A stretch of 64,000 bases of DNA, taken from positions 1-64,000 of the forward strand of contig NZ_JAFLRK010000031.1 in assembly GCF_017315735.1 (NCBI RefSeq). Direction: 5' to 3'. Position numbers and translations under genes: made by a program. This stretch comes from Paracoccus shandongensis (GTDB lineage: Bacteria; Pseudomonadota; Alphaproteobacteria; Rhodobacterales; Rhodobacteraceae). Positions 28,298 through 37,272 of the stretch are shown one piece after another. The notes under the pieces were generated by a model. It was not told where the DNA came from, searched no databases, and was given only the letters and a program-made list of their open reading frames with translations. The stretch's first letter is position 1. Every line of letters begins with the position of its first letter.

Positions 28298-28328
28298 AAA
28301 GGGCGGATGGTGTCCCATCCGCCCTTTT
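28298..28328 (-). terminator. Terminator between hflC and degP
   Basis: Stem AAGGGCGGATGG/CCATCCGCCCTT (12 bp) with a 4-nt loop begins a few bases after the hflC stop at 28331. Both sides have T-rich tails (TTTCTGCAAT on the minus strand, TTTTCCTTATT on the plus strand), so it may work in both directions. Confidence 0.8.
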
Positions 28329-28330
28329 CC

Positions 28331-29548
28331 TTATTCCGCCGGTTCGGCCGGGGACACCGGATCGTCCCCATCGGGCGACGGCGCGGCGGCTCCGCCGCTG
28401 GGATCGGTGGCGGGCGCCTGACCCGGTTCCACCGGCGGGGCGTCGCCTGCGGCGGGGGCAGTCACCGCCTGGCCTTGCTGCGGGGGGGTCGTCAGCATTT
28501 CCGGCACGGGGGTCAGGGTGACGCCCGCGCTTTCGCCCAGGCGGTTGCCCTCGCGGTCGGTGACGGTGGGCGTGACCAGGCCCTCCTCCTCTCCGGCAGC
28601 GGTGGGGGTCAGGATATCGCCCGCCGAATTGCCCGCCGGAACCGGCGTGGGCGAAGGGTTGGCGCGGCTGGCCCCGTCGTCGCGCAGATAGTTGAAGAAC
28701 TCGCCATTCGGCTGCAAGACCAGAGAGCTGTTCTCGCCCTTGAGCGCCCGTTCATAAGAGGTCATCGACCGGGTGAAGGCGAAGAACTCGGGGTCGCGGC
28801 CGAAGGCATCGGCATAGATGGCGTTCCGCTGGGCGTCGGCCTCGCCGCGCACGATCTCGGCCCGCTTGGACGCTTCCGAGGTCAGTTCCGTCACGGTCCG
28901 GTCGGCCGCGGCGCGCACCCGCTGCGCGGCCTCTCCGCCGCGCGCGATCTCGTCGGCGGCCTCGCGCTGGCGTTCGGCGCGCATCCGGGCATAGGTCGCG
29001 TTCAGGTTCTGCTCGGGCAGGTCGGTGCGGGTCAGGCGCACGTCGATGATCTCGACCCCCAGGCCTTCGGAATTGCCCCGCGCCTCGTCCCGGATCTGGT
29101 TCATCAGGGCGGTGCGGTCGTCCGACAGCACGCTGGTGGACGGGACCGTGCCCAGCACCTCGCGGATGGCGTTGCGCACGATGGGCTCCAGCCGGCCCTG
29201 CGCGCCCTGGATGCCGCCCGCGCCCACCGCCTGGCGGAAGCGAACCACGTCGGTGATGCGCCAGCGGGCAAAGGCGTCCACGATCAGGCGGCGGTCGTCC
29301 AGCGGCGTGACCTCCAGCGGAACGGTGGGCAGGCCCAGGATGCGGCCGTCGTATTTTTCCACGTTGTCGAGGAAGGGCAGCTTGAAGCCAAGGCCCGGTT
29401 CCTCCTTGACATCGACCACGCGGCCTAGGCGCAGCACCAGGGCCTTTTCGCGTTCATCCACGATGAACAGGGACGACGCGACCAGCACGGCCACCGCGAT
29501 CAGCAGCGGGATGGCCAGCGTGGACAAGGTAATGCGACGCGCGGCCAT
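28331..29548 (-). CDS. hflC: Protease modulator HflC
   Basis: 405-residue SPFH/band-7 protein with one N-terminal membrane helix (LSTLAIPLLIAVAVLVASSLFIV) and a periplasmic SPFH domain; with HflK it forms a large ring around FtsH and modulates its membrane-protein proteolysis. Conserved segments include RLGRVVDVKEEPGLGFKLPF and ERQREADEIARGGEAAQRVRA-like coiled coil. It is roughly 70 residues longer than E. coli HflC; the extra part, about residues 295-405, is rich in Pro, Thr, Gly and Ala and looks disordered. The start codon overlaps the hflK stop (TGATG). Confidence 0.94.
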   Translation of the reverse strand: MAARRITLSTLAIPLLIAVAVLVASSLFIVDEREKALVLRLGRVVDVKEEPGLGFKLPFLDNVEKYDGRILGLPTVPLEVTPLDDRRLIVDAFARWRITDVVRFRQAVGAGGIQGAQGRLEPIVRNAIREVLGTVPSTSVLSDDRTALMNQIRDEARGNSEGLGVEIIDVRLTRTDLPEQNLNATYARMRAERQREAADEIARGGEAAQRVRAAADRTVTELTSEASKRAEIVRGEADAQRNAIYADAFGRDPEFFAFTRSMTSYERALKGENSSLVLQPNGEFFNYLRDDGASRANPSPTPVPAGNSAGDILTPTAAGEEEGLVTPTVTDREGNRLGESAGVTLTPVPEMLTTPPQQGQAVTAPAAGDAPPVEPGQAPATDPSGGAAAPSPDGDDPVSPAEPAE

Positions 29549-30756
29549 CAGTTGTTCCCCCCGGTGTTCGTGCCGGTATTGGTGGTGGTCTCGCCCCCGC
29601 GGCGCAGCTGGTCCAGCGGCAGGAAGGGCACCACGCCCGTCCCCTGCCCATCCATGCCTTCGCCGATGATGACCTTGTCCACGCGGCCAAGGACGTTTTC
29701 CATGGTTTCCAGATACATCCGGCGGCGGGTCACTTCGGGCGCCTTCACATATTCCTCGTAGATCGAATTGAAGCGCGCGGCCTCGCCCTGGGCGGTGTTG
29801 ACGGCCTGGGCGCGATAGGCCTCGGCCTGTTCCAGGGCCTGCGCCGCGTCGCCGCGCGCCTGCGCCAGGACGCGGTTGGCATAGGCGTCGGCCTCCTTCT
29901 CAAGCCGGTCGCGTTCCTGCTGGGCGGCCTGCACCTCGCGAAAGGCGTCGATCACCTCGGCCGGCGGGTCGGCGCGGTCCAGGTTGACGCGGACCACGTT
30001 GATGCCGGCCTGATAGGCGTCCAGCGTTTCCTGGACCGAGGCCTGAAGGTCGTTGGCGATGGTGCCCCGGTCGCGGTTCAGGATCGGCGCCAATTCGCTG
30101 CGCGCGATGATGTCGCGCATCGACGATTCCGCCACCGCGCGCATGGTGTCGGCGGGATCGGCCAGGTTGAACAGGAATTTTTCGGGGTCCGAGATGTTCC
30201 AGACCACCTGGTATTCCATGTCCACGATGTTCTGGTCGCGGGTCAGCATCAGCCCGTTGTCCATCTCGCCCTCGCGGCCCGTGCCGATCTCGGTCACGCG
30301 TTCGTTGGTGACGGGGATCACCTCGGCGGTGACGATGGGCCAGGGGGCGAAGTTCAGGCCTTCGGAACCCACGGCGACGGCGCGGCCGAACAGGAACTCG
30401 ACGCTCTTTTCGTTGGTCTGGACGCGGTAGAAGCTGGCGAATGCCCAGAGCGCCAGCAGCACCAGCCCGCCGATGGTCAGCGTGGTGCGGTTCATCTGCA
30501 GGCCGGGGCCGCCCGCGGGACGGCGTCCGCCGCCATTCGGGCCGGGGCCGCTGCCGCGCCCGCCCATCAGCACGCGCAGGCGTTCCTGGCCCTTCTTCAT
30601 CAGTTCCTCGATCTCGGGCATCTGCTGCGGGCCGCCGGGGCGCTGCGGCCCCCGTGGCGGTTGCTGCTGTCCCCAGGGGCGGTTCACCGGACGCTTGTCG
30701 CGATCCTCGTCATCTCCTCCGCCGCTTCCGCCGCCCCAAGGGCCCTGACTTGCCAT
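29548..30756 (-). CDS. hflK: FtsH protease activity modulator HflK
   Basis: 402 residues. Long Gly/Pro/Gln-rich cytosolic N-terminus (about 1-85), one membrane helix (LTIGGLVLLALWAFASFY), then an SPFH domain and a coiled coil (QAAQQERDRLEKEADAYANRVLAQARGDA region). Partner of HflC in the FtsH-HflKC complex. The C-terminus ends in a Thr/Asn/Gly tail. The gene pair is coupled by a 1-nt shared base. Confidence 0.95.
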   Translation of the reverse strand: MASQGPWGGGSGGGDDEDRDKRPVNRPWGQQQPPRGPQRPGGPQQMPEIEELMKKGQERLRVLMGGRGSGPGPNGGGRRPAGGPGLQMNRTTLTIGGLVLLALWAFASFYRVQTNEKSVEFLFGRAVAVGSEGLNFAPWPIVTAEVIPVTNERVTEIGTGREGEMDNGLMLTRDQNIVDMEYQVVWNISDPEKFLFNLADPADTMRAVAESSMRDIIARSELAPILNRDRGTIANDLQASVQETLDAYQAGINVVRVNLDRADPPAEVIDAFREVQAAQQERDRLEKEADAYANRVLAQARGDAAQALEQAEAYRAQAVNTAQGEAARFNSIYEEYVKAPEVTRRRMYLETMENVLGRVDKVIIGEGMDGQGTGVVPFLPLDQLRRGGETTTNTGTNTGGNN

Positions 30757-30861
30757 CCGTGGTCCTTCTTTCTTCTTCGGAATTCCGTTGTTTGAAAACT
30801 GGTGCAGCGGGGGGAAAAGTCAACCCGACGGCCCCCCGCCCGCGCCGATCTGTCGCAATTG

Positions 30862-32259
30862 TCAGGCGGTTGCAGCCTGTGCAGGAATCTCCAGCCGGTG
30901 CCGCCGCGCAGGCTGGCGCATCGTGACCAGCTCCTCGGCCGCGGTGGGGTGGACGGCCACCGTCGCGTCGAAATCGGCCTTGGTCGCGCCCATGGTGATG
31001 GGGATCGCGGCCAGCTGGATCATCTCGCCCGCATCAGGCCCGAAGATGTGGCAGCCCAGCACCCGGTCGGTTTCGGGGTCCACCAGCAGCTTCATCATCA
31101 CCCGGGCGTTGCTGCCCGCGAACATCGACCGCATGGGACGGAACACCGTGGCATAGACATCCACGTCGCCGCGCGCGCAGGCCTGTTCCTCGGTCAACCC
31201 GATCTGGGCCGCCTCGTGCGGGCGCAGATAGGCGGTGCTGGCGATATCGTGGTGGCTGACCTTGCGCGCCCGCCCGCCAAAGATCGTGTCGGCGAAGGCG
31301 TGGCCTTCGCGGATCGCCACGGGCGTCAGGTTCACCCGGTCGGTCACGTCCCCCACCGCGAAGATCGAGGGCACCGCCGTCTGCGACCATTCGTCCACGG
31401 CAATCGCGCCGTTCGGGCGCAGGTGGACGCCGGTCTCCTCCAGCCCCAACCCGCCCGTATAGGGGTTGCGCCCGGTGGCCCAGATCACCGCGTCGAAATC
31501 CTCTCGGCTGCCGTCGCTGAAGGTGACGCTGACGCCCTCGCCCGCGCGTTCCAGCGCGGTCGGGGTGACGTTCAGGCGCAGGTCGATGCCGATGTCGGAC
31601 AGTTGCAGCGTCGCCATGTCGCGGGCCTGCCGGTCAAAGCCGCGCAGCACCGCGTCGCCGCGATAGGCCTGCACCGTCTCGCAACCCAACCCCGCCAGGA
31701 TGGTGGCGAATTCGCAGGCGATATAGCCGCCTCCGACCAGCAGCACCCGGCGCGGCAGCCTGTCCAGCAGGAACAGGTCGTCCGAGATCAGGCCCAGTTC
31801 CTCACCCGGAATGCCGGGCAGCGCGGGGCGGCCGCCGACCGCGATCAGGATGTGCTTGGCGGTCTTGCGGGTGCCGTCGGCCAGGGCGACCGTGTGGGCA
31901 TCCACGACCGTGGCGCGCTGGTGGAAGATCTGGACCCCGGCCTTTTCCAGGTTCGCGGTATAGATCAGTTCCAGCCGGGTCAGTTCGGCGTCCAGTTTCT
32001 GCCGGAACACCGTCCAGTCGAAGCGGCCTGCCTGCGCGCCCTCCCAGCCATAGCCGCGCATTTCCTCGGCCATCAGGCCCGCTTGGCTTGCGAAGATCAT
32101 CAGCTTCTTCGGGACGCAGCCCCGGATCACGCAGGTGCCGCCCATGCGGCTTTCCTCGGCCAGGGCCACGCGCGCGCCGTGTTCGCCCGCAGCGACCCGC
32201 GCAGCGCGGACCCCGCCCGATCCGCCGCCGATCACGAACAGGTCATAATCGAAGCTCAT
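30862..32259 (-). CDS. gor: Glutathione-disulfide reductase
   Basis: 465-residue FAD/NADPH dithiol oxidoreductase that regenerates glutathione. FAD motif GGGSGGVRAARVA, redox disulfide Cys43/Cys48 in GGTCVIRGCVPKK, NADPH motif LLVGGGYIACEFA, and the C-terminal His-Glu in AVHPTAAEELV. The start at 32259 overlaps the rpiA stop by 4 nt; the frame continues upstream only as a mirror of rpiA. Confidence 0.96.
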   Translation of the reverse strand: MSFDYDLFVIGGGSGGVRAARVAAGEHGARVALAEESRMGGTCVIRGCVPKKLMIFASQAGLMAEEMRGYGWEGAQAGRFDWTVFRQKLDAELTRLELIYTANLEKAGVQIFHQRATVVDAHTVALADGTRKTAKHILIAVGGRPALPGIPGEELGLISDDLFLLDRLPRRVLLVGGGYIACEFATILAGLGCETVQAYRGDAVLRGFDRQARDMATLQLSDIGIDLRLNVTPTALERAGEGVSVTFSDGSREDFDAVIWATGRNPYTGGLGLEETGVHLRPNGAIAVDEWSQTAVPSIFAVGDVTDRVNLTPVAIREGHAFADTIFGGRARKVSHHDIASTAYLRPHEAAQIGLTEEQACARGDVDVYATVFRPMRSMFAGSNARVMMKLLVDPETDRVLGCHIFGPDAGEMIQLAAIPITMGATKADFDATVAVHPTAAEELVTMRQPARRHRLEIPAQAATA

Positions 32260-33017
32260 GGCTGGTCCCCCTCGCCCGCCAGCATGTCGGCGTCGATGTC
32301 GGCGTTGCGGTCCAGCCGGACAACGGTGCCGTCGGGCTTGCCGATGATGGCAAGGCTGCACATGCCCAAAAACAGCCCGTGTTCCACGACCCCCGGAATG
32401 GCGGCCAGCGCACGGGCCAGCGCGACGGGATTGGGGATGCATTTCAGGTGCAGGTCCAGGATCCAGTTCCCCTCGTCCGTGACCCAGGGATCGCTGCCCT
32501 TCAGGCGGTGCAGCACCTCGCGGTCTCCAAGGCCCAGGTCGTCAAGGGCGCGGCGGATCAGGGTGCGGGTGGTCTCGAACCCGAACTGGATCACCTCGAC
32601 CGGCAGGGGAAAGGCGCCCAGCTGTTCCACGACCTTGGCCGGATCGGCGATCACCACCATCCGGCGGCTGGCGGCGGCCACGATCTTTTCGCGCAGATGC
32701 GCGCCGCCGCCGCCCTTGATCAGGTGCAGGTCGGGATCGACCTCGTCGGCGCCGTCGATGGTCATGTCCAGCCAGCCGATCTGGTCCAGGCTTTCGATGG
32801 ACAGGCCCAGGCTTTCGGCCAGTTCGCAGGTGGCCTTCGATGTCGCGGCGCAGCGCAGCCTCAGCCCCTCGGCGCGCGCGCGGGCGGCCAGTTCGCGGAC
32901 CATGACGCTGGCGGTCGATCCGGTGCCCAGGCCCAGCTTCATGCCGTCCCTGACCAGGGCCACGGCAGCGCGGGCGGCGGCCAGCTTGGCGGGATCGGGT
33001 TGGGGTGTCTGGGTCAT
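32256..33017 (-). CDS. rpiA: Ribose-5-phosphate isomerase A
   Basis: 253 residues; interconverts ribose 5-phosphate and ribulose 5-phosphate. Signature segments GLGTGSTASV, TIDGADEVDPDL with the catalytic Asp, and KGGGGAHLREKIVA with the Lys/Glu site. The start at 33017 has GGAGG 7 nt upstream; a codon at 33044 lacks one. Forms rpiA-gor with a 4-nt overlap, joining pentose-phosphate and NADPH-dependent redox functions. Confidence 0.96.
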   Translation of the reverse strand: MTQTPQPDPAKLAAARAAVALVRDGMKLGLGTGSTASVMVRELAARARAEGLRLRCAATSKATCELAESLGLSIESLDQIGWLDMTIDGADEVDPDLHLIKGGGGAHLREKIVAAASRRMVVIADPAKVVEQLGAFPLPVEVIQFGFETTRTLIRRALDDLGLGDREVLHRLKGSDPWVTDEGNWILDLHLKCIPNPVALARALAAIPGVVEHGLFLGMCSLAIIGKPDGTVVRLDRNADIDADMLAGEGDQP

Positions 33018-33085
33018 CGGCGGCCTCCGGTCCGTGGGTTGCAAGGGTTATAGGTCAGGGAACGCAGGCCCGCCACCGGCAAACC

Positions 33086-34171
33086 CTAACCCCGGCTGGC
33101 GCTTTCCGGCAAGATCACCGTGAAGGCGCTGCCCTGCCCGCGCGTGCTGTCGATGCGCAGCCGGCCGCGATGGCGGTTCACGATATGCTTGACGATGGCA
33201 AGGCCCAGGCCGGTGCCGCCCTGCGCGCGGGACCGATGGGCGTCCACGCGGTAGAAGCGTTCGGTCAGGCGGGGAAGGTGCATCCCCTCGATCCCCTCGC
33301 CCCGGTCGCGGATCTCGACCGCCCAGGCGGGGCCGCGCAGCAGGGGCTCGTGGTCAATGCGGCGCAGGGAGACGCCCAGGTATCCGCCCGATCCGCCGTA
33401 TTTCAGCGCATTCTCGATCAGGTTCTGGAAGACCTGCACCAACTGGTCGGGGTCGCCCGGCACAATCTGGCTGCCCATGATGCCTTGGGTTTCAACCACG
33501 ACGCCCGCCGCCGTAGCAGCCGGATCCATCGTCGCCAGCACGCCGCGCAGCAGCAGCGGCAGATCGACCTGGCCCCCGGGGCGACGGCGTTCCTCGGCCT
33601 GGACGCGGCTCAGCGACAGCAGGTCGCTGACCAGGCGGTTCATGCGCGCCGCCTCGCGTTCCATGATGTCCAGGAAGCGGTCGCGCGCGCGGGCGTCGTC
33701 GCGGGCCGGGCCGCGCAGGGTTTCGATAAAGCCGATCATCGCGGTCAGCGGCGTCTTCAGCTCGTGGCTGACATTGGCCACGAAGTCGCGGCGCATCTGC
33801 TCGGCCTCCTCGGCCTCGGAGCGGTCCAGAACGGCGATGGTCGCCCCCCGACCCAGGGCCAGGGGCAGCCGCGCCACGGTGATGTCCGCCGCGATGTCGC
33901 GCCCGTCGGCCAAAATCACCGCGTGCAGACGCACCACCCCGTCGGCAGAGGCGGGTTCGGGATGACGGTCGGGATCCAGCACCCCGTCCACCGCCGCGAC
34001 TACCGCCGGGTGGCGCAGCACCGTCACGAAGGGCCGGTTCAGCAGGTCGGCCCCGCCGAACAGCGCCACCGCCGCGCGGTTGGCCGCGATGGTGCGGGCC
34101 CGGCCATCGACGGCCAGCATCGGGACCGGCACGCCCTCCAGCAGGTCCGAGGCCCGGCGCGGCGCGTCCAT
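33086..34171 (-). CDS. phoR: PhoR-like sensor histidine kinase, no membrane segment
   Basis: 361 residues: PAS domain (about 1-120), HisKA with SHELKTPLTAMIGF, HATPase with N-box QNLIENALKYG, G1 RDRGEGI and G2 GGTGLGLAIVKH. The catalytic region is PhoR-like (FVANVSHELKTPLTAMIGFIETL), suggesting a role in phosphate response. No transmembrane helix precedes the PAS domain, so it is probably cytosolic or partner-bound. Start ATG at 34171 shares a base with the stop of the carbonic anhydrase gene (TGATG). No pst or phoB gene is adjacent here, so the PhoR assignment rests on kinase-core similarity. Confidence 0.8.
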   Translation of the reverse strand: MDAPRRASDLLEGVPVPMLAVDGRARTIAANRAAVALFGGADLLNRPFVTVLRHPAVVAAVDGVLDPDRHPEPASADGVVRLHAVILADGRDIAADITVARLPLALGRGATIAVLDRSEAEEAEQMRRDFVANVSHELKTPLTAMIGFIETLRGPARDDARARDRFLDIMEREAARMNRLVSDLLSLSRVQAEERRRPGGQVDLPLLLRGVLATMDPAATAAGVVVETQGIMGSQIVPGDPDQLVQVFQNLIENALKYGGSGGYLGVSLRRIDHEPLLRGPAWAVEIRDRGEGIEGMHLPRLTERFYRVDAHRSRAQGGTGLGLAIVKHIVNRHRGRLRIDSTRGQGSAFTVILPESASRG

Positions 34172-34692
34172 CAGCCGATCTGCCGCAACCCGGCCCGGAA
34201 CCGCGCGGCATTGGCGCGGTATCGTTCGGCCGACCGGATCAGCCCGGCCCGCGCGGCATCGTCCAGCATCCGCACGACCTTGCCGGGCGCGCCCATGACC
34301 AGGGCGCCGGGCGGGATTTCCTTGTTCTCGGCGATCAGGGCACCCGCGCCGATCAGGGCGCCCGCGCCGATCTTCGCGCCGTTCAGGATCGTGGCGCCCA
34401 TGCCCACCAGCGCGCCGTCGCCGATGGTGCAGCCGTGCAGGATCGCGCGGTGGCCGACCGTGCAATCCGCGCCGATCACCAGCGGACAGCCCGGATCGGT
34501 GTGCAGCACGCACAGATCCTGGACATTGCTGCCGCGCCCCACGCGGATCTCCTCGGTGTCGCCGCGCAGCACCGCGCCCCACCAGACCGAGGCGCCTTCC
34601 TCGACGACCACATTCCCGATCACCTGCGCGTCGGGTGCGACCCAGGCATCCGCTGCGACGCGCGGGGCGATGCCCTCCAGTTCCCAGATCAT
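34171..34692 (-). CDS. Gamma-carbonic anhydrase family protein
   Basis: 173 residues of left-handed beta-helix hexapeptide repeats ([30 protein letters not shown] region). The zinc His ligands of gamma-class enzymes are recognisable in [24 protein letters not shown] (split across about residues 65-90). Many YrdA/PaaY-type members have weak or no CO2 hydration activity, so catalysis is likely but unproven. Overlaps gmk by 4 nt (ATGA) and the downstream kinase by 1 nt. Confidence 0.9.
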   Translation of the reverse strand: MIWELEGIAPRVAADAWVAPDAQVIGNVVVEEGASVWWGAVLRGDTEEIRVGRGSNVQDLCVLHTDPGCPLVIGADCTVGHRAILHGCTIGDGALVGMGATILNGAKIGAGALIGAGALIAENKEIPPGALVMGAPGKVVRMLDDAARAGLIRSAERYRANAARFRAGLRQIG

Positions 34693-35318
34693 GCGTCCTC
34701 CTCCATCAGGTGCTTGACGAAGCGGCCAAGACCCCCCTGCCGGTCACGGCGCAGGCGTTCGGCGGTCAGGATGGCGCGCAGGCGCTGTTCGGTTTCATCC
34801 AGGTCGTCGTTGACCAGGACGTAATCGTATTCCGCCCAATGGCTGATCTCGGCCCGGCTTTTCTCCATCCGTCCGGCGATCACCGCGTCGCTGTCCTGGC
34901 CCCGGGCGCGCAGGCGCCGTTCCAGTTCCGGCAAGGACGGCGGCAGCACGAAGATCGACACCACATGCCCCCCCAGGGCGGAGGCGCGGATCTGCTGGCC
35001 GCCCTGCCAGTCCACGTCGAACAGCGTGTCGCGCCCGTCGCGCATCGCGGCCTCGACCGGGGCGCGGGGGCTGCCGTAAAGGTTGCCGAACACCTCGGCA
35101 TATTCCAGCATCTGGCCCTGTTCCACCATCTGGCGGAAGGCGCCGGGGGTGGTGAAATAGTAATGCTGCCCCTCGACCTCGCCCGGGCGGGGCGGGCGCG
35201 TGGTGGCCGAGACCGAAAACCGCAAGGAGGGATCCCAGTCCATCAGCCGCCGCGCCAGAGTCGATTTCCCCGCGCCCGAGGGCGATGACAGGATGATCAG
35301 CAGGCCGGTGCGGTCCAT
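34689..35318 (-). CDS. gmk: Guanylate kinase
   Basis: 209 residues; phosphorylates GMP to GDP with ATP. P-loop [11 protein letters not shown] at residues 10-20, GMP-binding [21 protein letters not shown] and [11 protein letters not shown] are all intact. First gene of gmk-carbonic anhydrase-phoR-like, a run joined by 4-nt and 1-nt overlaps. Confidence 0.97.
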   Translation of the reverse strand: MDRTGLLIILSSPSGAGKSTLARRLMDWDPSLRFSVSATTRPPRPGEVEGQHYYFTTPGAFRQMVEQGQMLEYAEVFGNLYGSPRAPVEAAMRDGRDTLFDVDWQGGQQIRASALGGHVVSIFVLPPSLPELERRLRARGQDSDAVIAGRMEKSRAEISHWAEYDYVLVNDDLDETEQRLRAILTAERLRRDRQGGLGRFVKHLMEEDA

Positions 35319-35495
35319 GGGGCGTCCTTTGTTGGTGGCGTAGCGGCGGGATGGACCAGCCGTGCCGGGCGGTCAAGACCCGGGAAACCGAAGGCTTGCA
35401 CCGGGCGTTTTAACCATTCGTTAGGAAAACGACTCGGCAGGGTCCGAAGTTATGTTTATCATGCCATTGGAGTAACAAGGCATCCGTGTGTCTGG

Positions 35496-36293
35496 ATGCG
35501 TATCGGTAACGAGGGTACGACATTGTCGAACTGCCAGGACGACACAACGGCGCATCCGCCCGTGGCGGATCGGACAGGCCAGATCTTGCAGCTTGCGGAC
35601 TTCAACCCGATGCAGCCCGCCCGGCTCCTGGGCGACGTGCGGGCCTATTGGGACAGCCTGCGGGGCAACCGTGCGGTGCCTGCGCGGTCCGACATCCAGC
35701 CCCAGGGCATCCGCCGGGCGCTGGACTATGCCTTCATCCTGGAACGCATCGCGCCGGGTGCGGCGCGCTTTCGCCTTGCCGGACAGCACCTGATCGACCT
35801 GATGGGGATGGAGGTGCGCGGCATGGCCTTTTGTTCGCTGGCCAATCCCAGTTCGCGCGGGCGGCTGTCCGACGTGCTGGAATCGGTGTTCCGCGCCCCG
35901 CAGCTTGCGCAGATGACGCTGCACGCCAAGGCCGATTACGCGCGGCCCGAACTGTCGGCGCGGATGCTGCTGCTGCCCCTGACCTCGGATCTGGGCGACG
36001 TGACGCGCGCCCTGGGCTGCATCATCGCCGAGGGCCAGATCGGCGTCGCCCCCCGCCGCTTCGACCTGACCCAGGACGAGGTGATCCCGATCCTGAAGGG
36101 CGGCAAGACGCTGCCCCCCTCGCCTTCCGGGTTCGAGGGGGACCGGCGGACCGGAACCCCGCTGCGGCCGCTGGCGCTTGCCACCGGCGAACGTCCCGCA
36201 AGGCTGACCGACAGCCCCGAATCGCGCCGCGCCCTGTTCAAGGTGATCACGCTGCCGCAGGCCCCGCAGCCCACGGGCACAAGCCAGGGCTAG
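35496..36293 (+). CDS. PAS domain-containing protein
   Basis: 265 residues. A single PAS-like domain (about 35-185; DVRAYWDSLRGNRAVPARSDIQP, RFRLAGQHLIDLMGMEVRGM) with no attached output domain; it resembles the PAS_5 family common in Rhodobacterales and of unknown role. The C-terminal 80 residues are Pro/Arg rich. The ATG at 35496 has no clear ribosome site, whereas a TTG at 35523 has GAGGGT upstream and gives MSNCQDD; the latter may be the true start. The stop codon shares a CTAG with the opposing gene. Confidence 0.8.
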   Translation: MRIGNEGTTLSNCQDDTTAHPPVADRTGQILQLADFNPMQPARLLGDVRAYWDSLRGNRAVPARSDIQPQGIRRALDYAFILERIAPGAARFRLAGQHLIDLMGMEVRGMAFCSLANPSSRGRLSDVLESVFRAPQLAQMTLHAKADYARPELSARMLLLPLTSDLGDVTRALGCIIAEGQIGVAPRRFDLTQDEVIPILKGGKTLPPSPSGFEGDRRTGTPLRPLALATGERPARLTDSPESRRALFKVITLPQAPQPTGTSQG

Positions 36294-37267
36294 AGACGCC
36301 TGCGCCAGCGATAAACGGCGGCGGGCGCGGGTTCGCTGCGGCCCAGCGAGGACAGCATCCGGTCCTGATCCCGCTGGAAGCCCAGGTTCTTCAGCAAACG
36401 CCGCGACGGCTGGTTGTCCAGGAACACGTCGGCCAGCAGTTCCGGCGGGTCGAAGCGGGCTTTGATCTCGGCCAGGAAGGCGCGGCCCATCTCCTCGCCC
36501 AAGCCCTGCCCGGACAGGGCGGGATCCAGGAAATAGAAGACCCGCGGCGGATCGCCCGCGCTGATGCCGATGGAGCCCACCACGTGCCCGCCATGCCGCA
36601 CGGTCAGCCGCATGGGCGGCAGCAGGCCGTCGGACTGGAACAGCGGGGCGATGTCCCCGGGCGTCATGCCGGGGCGGAACAGCAGCAGCTTCGAGGCGAC
36701 TTCGGGCAGCGTCGCAATGCGGTGCAGGTCGGGCAGATCGGCGGGCTGGAAGGGCTCGATCAGCAGGCGGGGCGTTGTCAGGCGGATGGCGTGGCGGCGG
36801 GCGAAATCGGCGCGCGTCAGGCGCAGCGACAGGCCGGGCAAAAGGCGGCCCTGCGGCTGGGACCACAGCATGACCTCCTCTGCGGGCCGAAAGCCAAGCC
36901 GCGCCAGAAGTCCGGCGCAGGCGGCGTTGTCCCGCAGGTGGTTCGCCTCGATGACGGGGGCACCGTTGCGGAACCGGCGCGACAAGGCCAGCACGGCGGC
37001 GCGTCCGGCCAGCCCCTGCCCCTGCGCGAAAGGGGCCATCCAGATGCCGAAGCTGCCCGAGGCGCGCACCATGCCGACCAACCGGTCATCCTGCCGGACG
37101 GCGTATTCCTCAAGGCCCGCGCCGTCGATGAAGGCCGCCGCATCCGCCGGGCGGTAAGGCCAGGGCACGGCGGTCAGCCAGCGGGCCACCTGCCAGTCCG
37201 ACAACGCCTCGGCAATGACGGGGGCGTCTTCGGGCCACGGGCGGGTCAGGACCAGCGGCGCGGGCAT
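36290..37267 (-). CDS. Tandem GNAT N-acetyltransferase
   Basis: 325 residues holding two GNAT-like domains: residues about 5-150 (GSFGIWMAPFAQGQGLAGRAA as the CoA loop) and about 160-320 (GSIGISAGDPPRVFYFLDPALSGQGLGEEMGRAFL region, then NQPSRRLLKNLGFQ). The second has the canonical GNAT end (N-x-x-SxxLLxxxGF); the first has NAACAGLLARLGF. RimJ/RimL-like acetylation of a protein or small amine is the family range. Same direction as rnd, 5 bp from it. Confidence 0.85.
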   Translation of the reverse strand: MPAPLVLTRPWPEDAPVIAEALSDWQVARWLTAVPWPYRPADAAAFIDGAGLEEYAVRQDDRLVGMVRASGSFGIWMAPFAQGQGLAGRAAVLALSRRFRNGAPVIEANHLRDNAACAGLLARLGFRPAEEVMLWSQPQGRLLPGLSLRLTRADFARRHAIRLTTPRLLIEPFQPADLPDLHRIATLPEVASKLLLFRPGMTPGDIAPLFQSDGLLPPMRLTVRHGGHVVGSIGISAGDPPRVFYFLDPALSGQGLGEEMGRAFLAEIKARFDPPELLADVFLDNQPSRRLLKNLGFQRDQDRMLSSLGRSEPAPAAVYRWRRRL

Positions 37268-37272
37268 GGGCC

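Noticed and set aside
33086-34582. 498-residue kinase beginning at 34582
   Set aside because: The extra 137 residues mirror the carbonic anhydrase gene; the real start is the TGATG-coupled ATG at 34171.
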